DNA of 64,000 nt from Haliclystus octoradiatus (Eukaryota; Cnidaria; Staurozoa; Stauromedusae; Haliclystidae): positions 8,018,243 through 8,082,242 of the forward strand of contig OU744449.1 in assembly GCA_916610825.1 (NCBI GenBank), written 5' to 3'. Of this stretch, positions 21,596-33,500 are shown piece by piece. The notes beneath the pieces are model-generated. The model was given only the letters and a program-made list of their open reading frames with translations. It was not told the DNA's origin and ran no database searches. Every line of letters begins with the position of its first letter. The stretch's first letter is position 1. Made by a program: the position numbers and the translations under genes.

Positions 21596-24500
21596 CTACA
21601 AGAAAGAAAAAAGATATTATATTTATTGTAACGATTCTCTAGCTTCGCATTGTGTACTGGCTCTATAAAAATAATTCCATCGTTTGCCAACACACAGGGT
21701 TCGACCCAAGTGGGGGCCCTGGGACCTATTCCTAGATCCCCAAAAGCTAGAGGAAATTCAAAAGAAAATTGTGAATTTTCTGGCTCATAGGTCAAACATC
21801 AACAATTCAGGAGAAAATGTTGAAAATGTTGCAAGATTCTGGAAGGCTAAACTTTTCGTCGGGCACTGCCAACACAACACGGTATAATTATTGTAAAATG
21901 CAATTGTACATCGAGAGTTATATCTTACCGCAGTTCGTGGACAATTTATATTTGCATACCATTCTTGACTATAGAGTAGCATCAAAAGACCATTGCCTGT
22001 AATAAGACTAGCCCACATGAAAGTATTCCACGCTGATGACAACTTTTTAGCATCCCCTCCTGGTTTTAAGAACACAAGAGCCACTGAAAACAAACATAAA
22101 AATAAAGCTAAGACAATCCTGTGAAAATATCGTAAATAATCAGTTGTTATTCCCGAGTAACGAAATAAATAATGAAAACGCTATACAATTCAACGTCTGC
22201 TACAGCTGCGCTGGAGTGCGATTCATAATTGTCAATATTCTTCTCAAATTTTCACTTGTAAGATCATGTTAAACAATGATTTGACTACGAATGGATTTTA
22301 AGGATCATTGTCTCATGTCCAGCGAATAACGTCCTGCAGTAGTTTATTATTTATAACTGTTCCAGTAATCAAAGTGATGTAAAAAAGTTAAAGTTAAAGT
22401 AAGAATTTTTATAGAGAGTTTTATTCTGGTTGGGACTGGAATGAAAGACGTAGTACATCAAAAAATGAGAGTGGATTCGAATATTCAATAGCTCTCCTCT
22501 GCCGGTTTCCCTGAGTTCATGAACGGTTCATAAACTGTTTATGAACATCATATAAACAATTATGAACGTCGAATGGTCAGTCGTTCATAAATGTTTGCAT
22601 GAACTATTTATGAACTTCACCGGGTCTTACATCGGACTAAATCTTTAACTTCCACAAATGGGTAGGTTTCTATGTGCATTCAAAGAATTGAGCTTGCATG
22701 GTTTGAATGTAGCAATATAATCAGTATCACTCATAGCAGTAATATGCCATTATCCACAGAATAGTAGAAGTATAATAATCTAACATTCAATTGCATTACA
22801 ATGCAATTCGAAATAAACAGTTATTATTAATAACTAGTATTTTTCAGACTTACATCCTATTCCACCAAACATTATAAACAGAACTGGAAATATGAACCCA
22901 AAAGCCACAATTAAGATATATTCATGCACCACTGCCGATAGAAAGAAAACAGAAAGTACTCCAACAAAACGTCCCCTTTTCCCCAGTTGAAGAATTGCTT
23001 CTTGGTAGATATAGGCAAATAACCAATCATGAACAACAACATTCCAATTTCGATACCAAGCAGCATAAGATGTACTATTCCACCAATCCTGTTAAAGTAG
23101 ATAACAATACAATACATTATTATTTATCTTATGATAGCTAAGAGAGTCAGATTCGGTCAATAAAGAGACAAATAATAAAGAATATGATACACAATTCTAT
23201 AATAACAAAAATTATAAAATATGACATAATATTCCTGCAACCTAATTGGTTGAATTATGTTATTTGATAAATAAGATTGTCCAAAAATATAAACTCATGA
23301 AATCGTAAACTTTTTTCATGGTCCTCATGTCGATCACAATCTTTATTGAAGGATTAATCATAACCGGCATGCAGGGTCCGACAAAAGGTTCAGCCTTCTG
23401 GAATCCTAGAGGCATTTCAATATTATCTTCTGAATTTTTTGTTGATGTTTGACCAGTAAATCATTAAAAACATCCATTTTCTTCTGAATTTTGTCTAACC
23501 TTCCGGGATCTAGGATCCCAGGATCTCCACTTTTGTCGGACACTGACGACATGTTATAATTTGATCACTGAATAATTAAATTAATGTAATATTAGTAAGT
23601 AGGCTACTTACACGGTAGAACATTCGATCCCCAAATCGTAACAATTCAGCAAAAGCATTTAGCCAACAATGCAAGATAGCAAAGAATGCCAAAATTAATA
23701 CCATTGTTCCTGGTAACATGCAACTAAATACAACCATAAGCATGCTCCTAATCACATATGAAAAAAATATGTCATAGATACAATTTGAGGTAGAAAACAA
23801 CTCATGCAGAAGAAAGTTCAGGAGCTCATGATCAGTCCATTAACATTAAATAATCCCACTTTCATGAAAATGAACCCTCACAGTCATGGACAGTTAATAG
23901 TGTGGAAATGAGTTCATAACATTATGGTTTCCGTGAATATCTCATGAAAATATCATTAGGAGTTCATGAATTGATCAAACAAGTTATTTAGTTCATAAGA
24001 GGGGTATAGGCCTACCACTTGAAAATGTATGGAAATATGGATTTGATGGCAACAAATTCTAAAACTAAGCCTGAAGCCACTCTTCCTTACATTTAATGAA
24101 AAATTTCAGAGTGCAAATTCAGAATGTTTCCAGCAGCTAGTTTCCCGGAAATCTGATAACTTGAGTCACACTTTCCTTGTGGAAAATTGTGTTGCCTTCA
24201 TGAATAGTTCATGAACAGTTTATAAAAACTGGGCCATTTAACGTTTATGAACATTATGTTCATGAAAGTTAATTTTGTAAGAAAATATCATAAAAAATGT
24301 GTAACTTAAGCAGCAAGCCTACCGTATATTTCCAGGCTCTTTTCCAGTGTTGTGAAAAACTGGCACACAAAATCTTGCCATTACATAGTATAAATAAAGA
24401 ACTGACATGCCAAATTGAGCAGAATTGACGAAAATGAAAGACCATCGGATTTGCTTTGTCCTGTAAATATAAAACATAAAATCAAAATTCAAAACGATAA

Positions 24501-27500
24501 AAAAGTCACAATTTATACACTGTAGATACTCTTCTACATTTTACATTTACAATGCATACTATACAGTGCATTAAAATCAAGATTAAAATTACTGCGTTGC
24601 TACGCAACGCTGCAGGAAGCCTAAGGTTTTTCGTCTCAAAATTCATCTCAAATCTATTTCTGTCATATTTAACCCAAGATCCAGCTTAAAGATATATAGC
24701 TCTTTTTTGAATATGTTATACTATAAGAAAATCCAATGAGCAGTTACACATTTGATGAAAAAAGTAAACGGATTCATTTTGCTTATAGCAATTATAGCGT
24801 AGAATGTTGGCTGAAAATCACGATCAAAATCTCCTTTTGTAAACAATTTTTTTTAAAAAAAAGTAGGACACGAGAGTCTCCAGAACACCATGTTCAAGCC
24901 CAATTTCGAAGGGGAATGAGTCACACTATGCAAAAACCCAGCGGTGACATGTACGGCGGATAGAAAAAAGTTCTATCCAAATCAGTTGTGTCCAAAAAGG
25001 CGATTATACACTGTACGGTAAATGATTCATGACAGAAGGTTGTTCATGGAAATTTCAAGAGATTCATGAATAGTCCCTCAGTGTTTATGAGATGATGATC
25101 TGATTGTGCCAGGGAGCATACTCTCAATAGTTTTATTGTAACCATTTGTTATACTTGTATATCTGTATCCATTAAGACACATACATATAAAGCTGATATT
25201 ACAATTTATTTAGATGATAATTTACTGTTATATACTTACATTGGATAATGATCTCTGTAGACAAGAGTAGGTGCAAATAGAAAATAGCAAAATTGTCGAA
25301 ATCTTGGATTAAGAGGTTTGACTTCTTCACACACTATAAAATAAACACAGATATTCAAATAAAAAAGCAACATAAGAGAAGGACAAAAATGTTTAACAAA
25401 AATTGAAAATACAGTGGTAAACCCTGTTAATATTGCCACCTTTAAAATCACAACCGGCTTAATATCACTCATTTTTAAATATCGGTTTCTATCACTACCA
25501 ACACCAAAACCATGAAAATGCCATGAAAGTGTTGTGAAAACAAGAAGAAAATGTAAAAAAAAAAAGTGAAAACCATAAAATCATCCACATTCACGATATT
25601 GACATTATGACATATGAAAATTCCTTAAAAAAGCCATGAAACACAATGAAATTTCACAATTTTTTTATTGTTTTGGTGACAGTAGAGTATATTGATATTC
25701 AACTAATTCAACTTGGTTAATATCACAACCCGCTAATTATCACGATTATGAGCTACACCCCTAAGACAATGATATCAACATTAAAATGTAGTTCATTGTA
25801 TGATAATCAAGTAGTTTAGTAAAGCCAATTAGCAAAGATTTTCCCACAGTGTGAGTTTTCTATTTACATTATGTTCAATTGATATTTTTCACAATACGAA
25901 CATGTTTAATTTGAATGTCAACTGTTTGAATCTTGGTGTCTGTTTGTTAGGATGTTTAATTTTTTATATAAAAATACCTGATTTTGAAAAACGCCATTTA
26001 TCGGCATTCTCTCTCATGAACGAATGAACTTTCATACATAATCTAACCTGCAAAATACAATGCATAGTATATTGACAGCATGTGGCAACTTGTACAACTT
26101 GAATTGACTTCCAAAAATAAGTTGGTGCATAGAAGAAGTTGTGACACAAGTGAAGTTTTTGCATTTATCCTTTAGCCACAAACCGGGTAAGCAAATAGCT
26201 TTTTTCACCGGGGTGGTTGATTAGATTCTTAATGCCTCTTTTTTGAAGAGCGCGTTAGTTTAATAGCCGGATGCCCTTCCTGTCGCCAACAAATAGTGCC
26301 CCTGTCAGGGATTAAACTCTGGAACATGCAGGCTGATTCCGAAACACTAACCAATACACTAAAGTCTCTAATGTTTAAGGTTCCAATGTGTCTGGAGAAC
26401 TGTTAAAAAAGACAGCTATGAAATGCGAGTTCAAGTAGCATGTACAAGAAAATGAAAAATTGGTTATTCCAAGTTCATGAACTCCTAGATTATTTTGCAG
26501 CAGATTAATTGACCAATATGGAAAAGTAACTTTTTACACAGGGTTGATTCGATAGGGCAACGAGCTGTTGCACATTGCTGGGGGTAAAAACTGTAGAGAA
26601 TTGGTTGAGATATAGAGAGAGAGAGTTGGCTTGCATAGAAGGATTCTCCTGTGATAATAGTTTGTGAATGTTAAATGGCCTACTTTTTGTTAACAGTTCA
26701 TGAAAAACATTCATCAAAATAGGGCTGACTTTAACGTTCCTGAACTGTTTATGATTTATTTATAAGGTGTTTATAAACAGTTCATGGAATTTTGTAGATA
26801 TTGTGAACTGTTCATAAACCGAACAGTTCAGGGGTTGATGGACTTCATGAACTCAACCAATTTTATTGCAGGAGTTGACTGTGTGGAAAAATGTCTCCTT
26901 CTTAACTTCTCTACAAAACATTTATGAAACCATCAGTTTTCATTAACGGTTTTATAGAGGTTGTGGAATGTGGATTTCTACAATTTGAACATAGTTCCAT
27001 AGTCCATACCCTTTCAAACACAACTTAGTGAGAAAACTATTTCATGAGCTGCTCATCAACCTCCTGAACTGTTCACAAAAAGTTCATGAATTATAGGAAC
27101 ATTCATAAACTGTTCACAAACTCCCAATAAAGAGTTCAAGAACTAGTTCATGAAAGTTAAATGACCCAACTTCCATGGACTTTTTCACAAACTCTTATTC
27201 TAACGAGGAGTGATCTGTTTTCACAGGGACGTTTTAAAATTGAATTTGTAAGTTGTAAGCTAAATACGTTGATGCTACTGGAATATAAAAATGATCTTAA
27301 ATGAAAGAAAATAACAGAAATTAAGCTAACCTAAGCTAACCTGTTCTGTTATAATAATCATTGTTGAAGCAGGTGGAAATCTGTAATGTTTAACATCAGC
27401 CAAAGGGAAATATGAAAATATTCCCATGTAAATGAAATACACAGGTAGCATAAACATTGATTTCATCTGTAGACATAGCAAACACAAAGGGTATGCTAAA

Positions 27501-30500
27501 AGAGTGTATAGGAACATTTTCCCCCAGCACATAACAACAAGCAAGGGTTTGCCAAACGCCCATGTGATGATTGAGAAGTTCAATTGAATCCTACAAAAGA
27601 TAACAGAAAATAAGGAATAAGCAGTATCTGACTATCATGTGTCAGGTAGCTTTTTGACAGGGACTTTTGTTTACCCGCTAAAAAGCTAATAAGTTCATGG
27701 ACTTCATGCATTGTCCATTAACATTTGTGATTAATCGTGAGATATAAATAAAAGCTTTACAAAAAGTTCATGAACCGTCCATGAAATTGATGAACCATTC
27801 ACAAGCTCCATGAACATTTACTACCTGTAAATGAAATCTTTATAATAAATTCATGAAACGGCTATTGACAGCTCACAATCTCCATGAAAATTTGTGAACT
27901 GTAAATGGTAAACATCAAGTCACCTGTCAATCATGAACTTTTCATGAACCTTTCATGAACAGTTTATGAAAATAATGCAATTTCACATTCATGAACTGGT
28001 ATAATGGTTGAAATAATAATATGCATTTAATTGCTTGATGCATTTTCTGAAAGTCCTATACTTGCACGGCAACAAAACCATCTATTATTCTTTCTCAAAA
28101 TATGTGAAACCTTAATTTAGACAAAAATACAAAATTTCATGTTCGATGAATAAGCAAAAATAGCTTCAGCACATGCATAATAAATTGCAAATAGCTCCTG
28201 AACACTTGGCATCCATACTACACTGCAGTGTAGGTTCTACTTAAACGATAAGAAATGCTCAAGAACTAAATCAAAACTCGATTTCTATACATCCCTCACT
28301 TTTATCAACAATTTTTTTTATTTTTTTTACAATAGCTTTACAAACAGTTTATGAACCGTCAATAAAATTGATGAACCATTCACAAGCTCCATGAACATAT
28401 GACCCATGAATTACCGGTAATGGAATGTTTTCAATTGCAATGTCGCATTCATATTTATTAAAAGGAGGAATGCTGTAAGACACAAGTGAAATATCCTCTC
28501 TGAGATGTCGATAATGATCATTGATGTAATATTCATAAATATGATCCCTTTGATTCTCTTTCATTTTGTAATTCTTACCTTCCACTCTCGAGGTAATCAT
28601 GAAGAAATGTGTTGATACTGAACAAAATTAATAGAGCAACAAAAAAATTGTAAATTGTTTTAATATGATCAACTTCAAACATGGATCTGAAAATAAAAGC
28701 AAAAATCAATTGTAGATAGGCTAACATTTAGGAAACAAAACAATAAATCTCTAAATTAACTAACATTGTGGTAGATTTAGACATGGAAGATAACTTGAAT
28801 ACATTGTGTTACATTCTCAAAAAATTTTTCTATCTATTTAAAATATATTAATTAGCATTGATTAAATGTTGCTTTACTGCACTATCATATTATGTATAAT
28901 GTGAGCCCATAAATTGTGTATATATGTTGTATGCACCTTGTTCTACTTGAATATGCAGAAGCGACATCAAACAATGAAAAAAAGCGTGAAATTTCATGGT
29001 GCTTTCATGCCTTTTCACACTTTAATATTGTGCATATGGATGTTTTCATGGTTTTCAAATTTTCATGACTAAAAAAGTAACAGTTTTAACTTTTTACATT
29101 TTCATGGTGTTTTCACAACACTTTCATGGCATTTTGGTGGTTTTGGTGTAGGTTAGATGGTGGATTCTCCTGCCAAACATAGACATGCATGTATTTGAAC
29201 AAAGTAACTAGAATCTAAATCAATTTCATGGTTACATTCATACAAAAACTACTGGATTTATATTTAGCGGGGTACATGAAATTGACGTTAGGCCTATACA
29301 TAAAACTCACATTAAGAGAGATTCCCTTGGTTTGAAAATCTTTTTTCTTTGCACATTGCTTGATTTCCTAAAATATAAGTTAAACTAAAATAGCACCAAC
29401 AGTTCTATTAACGTCTGTGAACAGTTCGTGAACTCAGTGAATTATTAGCAAGGGGAATGCAAATATTCATATAACATTCATAGTAGAGGTCTGCTTCGGA
29501 TCGGATTAAGTACCCAGTAATTAGTCTGTTCTAAAAATTTTGCAATCCGAATCCGACCGATGTAAATGAGAATAACCCAAAAAAAATCAAAACATTTCGG
29601 ATTGAGATTTGTTAACCTGATCCGATCCTACACAATCTAAATCAAATTATTCAAAATGGCGTAAAAATTACAAGGAATGAATACCGATAAATACACAAAG
29701 TTTTGAATATGAATGTATGATAATCATTAATATGATGACTCAAGATAAATACACGCAGTGGAGTTATCAACAGAATGAATACATTGAATAGAATACAGAA
29801 TATATATAGTACACGGATGAGAGGCTAGCTAGGTTACATGAATAGAAGGTTACTGAATATTATACAATGAAAACTGTAGTTTTCTGAATATATATATATA
29901 TATGCATAGTAAATGATCAAATAGTAGCAAATTGAGGCAGAAAAATATTTTTTCAATCAATTAACTTCAAGAGTAATTGTCAAATAAATGAGAACATTTT
30001 CAAGGAAATCAGAAATATGAATTGATCTGAAATTGTGTACATGAAAACCAATCTGATCGGCGATAAAAAATTCAATCTGAAGTCAATGAAAATTCGATCA
30101 TATCGGATCTGATTTGCATACCTCTAGTATGTAATATACGTTATTCTGGCAACAATAGTTATTGAATTAAATCAGTTTACCTTCAGAATGAAAATGTTAC
30201 ACGATGCAGCTGTGAGTTGTGAGGGACCGATGAAAGGCTTGATTTCTCTTTCTTTTAGTCAGTTTGAGAATACATTTTTCCATCGATCACAAGGAAACAC
30301 ATCAATGTGATGTGTGTTGATATTTCAGAAGCAACATCTATGTTGCAAGAGCTATAAAAGTCTTATGCTGGTTGGAGCCTTGTTGATGAAAATACTACCA
30401 ACTAAAATTAATTGTGACCTCGGATGACAAAAGTTTCAGATTAATAAATAGCAAAATCAATTGAACAATTGTTAAACGATGTGAACATGTAAAACATAAG

Positions 30501-33500
30501 TCCTTATGTTTAAGAAATCTAAAAAATGATTTGATTGTCTAAACAAACTTAGTCCTGTCCTATTTGATTATCGTCGACTAGAACTGGATCTTTAGTATGC
30601 ACTTTAAAGCGAATAGATCTCCTTTTTAAACAACGGATTTGGATAAAACTTTTTTTTTCTATTCGTACGTCTGTTCCATTTTTGCATAGCCATAGCGTGA
30701 ATCTTTCCCCATCAAAATTGACCTTGAACATAGTATTCTGGAGATTCTCGTGTCCCACTTTTTGAAATTAAAAAAGGGACGATATCATTTTCCAGAAGAG
30801 AGTTTAACCGTGATTTGTGTTCAACATTCTACGTATTCAGAATTTCTAAAAAGGGATGTGTAGATTTATTGAGTGGAATATGTTTAGTAGCTTATTGCTA
30901 TGTTTACTAGCTTTGATGGTGCTTTCTAGCGAAAAATTTATTTTATATATTAAACAGGGGTGGCACCAGAGGGGGCAGGAGGGACTACAGCTCCCCTGTC
31001 GGGGAAGACTAAATTCTCTGTTGGTGAATTTTTTTTACACATTTCATAAAAAACAATAAGAATTAGCTCCATTCCAGTATTAGAGACTATTGCTAAATTG
31101 TTTCTATGTAACATGGAAATTTGGTATAGCCCACCCCTATTGGGGATGTCAGCCCCCTTGTCAGGAAAATCCTGGTTCCACCCCTGATATTAAACAACTT
31201 AGTTGTGATATTAGTTATTTGCCACCAGAGTTGTATATTAAAGGTTACACCATGTATTGATATTTTCCGTTCTTCCTGTTTGTTTCATTGCAAAACTTCT
31301 AATGGTTATACAAAAGGTTAGTATGATATTGACTTGCTCAAGTCTCACTTCTGTGTTATGCCCGTCTTGATGGATTGGGAAGTGAGACTTGTGTCCTTTG
31401 AGAAATCTATTTTCTTCAAACACAGAGAAACCGCCTCAGTTTCAGGAAGTGACGCACATAGTCTGTAATGTTCCGGGGAGTCAACTTGAAATCCTTCTCT
31501 CGTCATTCACAAATAAATATGGAGCCTGAAATTTGCGAAGCTATTGAGTTTGTGTAGAGTTCTGAAAGATTAGATTTATTACATGTTGATTCTTCAAATG
31601 CTTACTTATAAAGAGAATGACTACAAATTATAGTGATTATTTACATGTAGAGCGAGACAAAATACAAACAGAATTAATGTATAAAGCACAACAACCAAAC
31701 CGCAACATTGCACGGAAAAAGCAAACGTTGAAGCGCATTTTCTTATCAAGTTGACGCTGTCGAAGATGTTTTCAATGGCAGAAATGTTTCGTAGTCAGTT
31801 GGCTCTGGCATTTTTTTGATTGAGATCAAATAATGATCAAATTCCCGTTCCTGAAAAACCTTGCAAAGTCGTGATTTCTGAATATCGTAAATATTTTGAT
31901 CTGATCATTTGACATTTGATATGTCTAACGAAAGACAAAACTATCGTTTTAAAAAACAATTACTTGTCTTACTTTGTAAGACGTGAATGAACATTAATAG
32001 TCTAAACGTTTTGTAAACATTTCTAATTTCAGGAGCCTAAAATTCTTTAAAACGTTATCACTTTAGAACTTGCTTGTGTTGGCTGCACCGTCTTTTTCCG
32101 CCTTATGAGCGGGTGAACATTTATGAAACAATAGGATTAAACAAAATACCGTTGAGCAGGATTCTGCACAACGGCTCTCCGTTGTGCAGGATTCTGCACA
32201 ATGGCTCTCAAAGGACACAAGTCCTGCTTTCCAATCATGAAAATGAGGCAGCAAAAAGAAAGCGGGACTTGAGCCAGTCAAAGTATGATATAGCAGTTTC
32301 ATTTTAGGCACAACCTCTCTATGATTTCGAATGCATCAAAGGTTTCTTGGAACAGTAGCTATAAAAGTGTAAGATCTTACATCATTTGATGTCGTCAGAT
32401 AGAAACTGATTCAGAAACTGTTTTGGTAGCCTATGGTATTTGCATATTGTTGTCTTTGTTGTCTATGTCAAACCTAACAAAATACAACATACCCGTTTTC
32501 TTTAACATGCTTGCTATCATCCTCGCAACAATCTTGTCCTTGAAACTGATCAATAATACCAAGCATTTGCTCCTGGAGCTTTACAAAAGAGTCAGGCTTT
32601 AATTGCTAAATTGAAGAATGATAATTGAAATTAAAGATGTGTTGAACATGTAGATGCCTAACCCCTTTATACTTGCATAAGGACGAGCCCTGCAAGCAGG
32701 CAGTGCTGGTACATGTACGGGATAGCATCATGGGCTTGCAAAGCAATAGAAAACAATACAAAGGAGATATATCTAGCAAAATGTTATCGATCATTAAAAT
32801 TTTTCAAAACACTTTATTATTATTTCTGTTAAGGACCCTTTGAAACTAAGGATCCTAACCTGAAGATTATATAGCTTCCGGGCTTTCTGTGGCTGAGCAA
32901 ATCTATGTCATTATAAATGCTGACATTATGATGTTGTCTGATCTATATGAGAATCATCTGTCACACTGAGCTATTCTAAGCTGTCATACATTTATCTGAA
33001 AATATTATCATAGCTGTTTAAAAATATGGCTTGTATTTTCTAAGTGTGTGATTGCACGCACACGTCTTGCACAAGTGTAATTATTGCACATGTGTAGTTT
33101 CCAGAATACTAGCCATGTTTGAAAACTACCTCTATGTTCATTATTCACATTTCTTTGTATAATATAGGCCTATCCACCATGACTTACCAAGGTGAGATTT
33201 TTGAGAGTGGAAAGAACATTCTCTTTCTCATTTTCAAAATCCTCTTTGAAAGCTACAAAAATTTAAAATGTTATGCTAATGACGCACATGTCAGTTCATG
33301 AACATGAGAAATTAAACTATGAACGTCTATAGGCCTACATGATGTAAAACTTTCATGCCTCATACTTGCACTTAATTTGGTTTCTCAAACAAACTATTCT
33401 GATAACTGATCAATACATGGAACTTGTGTTTATTTTGTGGAGTTTCAAATAATCAAGGACTGGGGTAAATTCACTAAGTTCATGAAATATTAATCAACAC

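Noticed and set aside
22911-23117. Minus-strand 68-aa frame
   Set aside because: Wrong frame of SOAT exon 10; the correct frame carries DWWNSTS and the catalytic His.
30549-30758. 69-aa minus-strand frame as a SOAT exon
   Set aside because: Basic, non-membrane sequence unlike any SOAT segment. Exons 2 and 3 join in phase without it.
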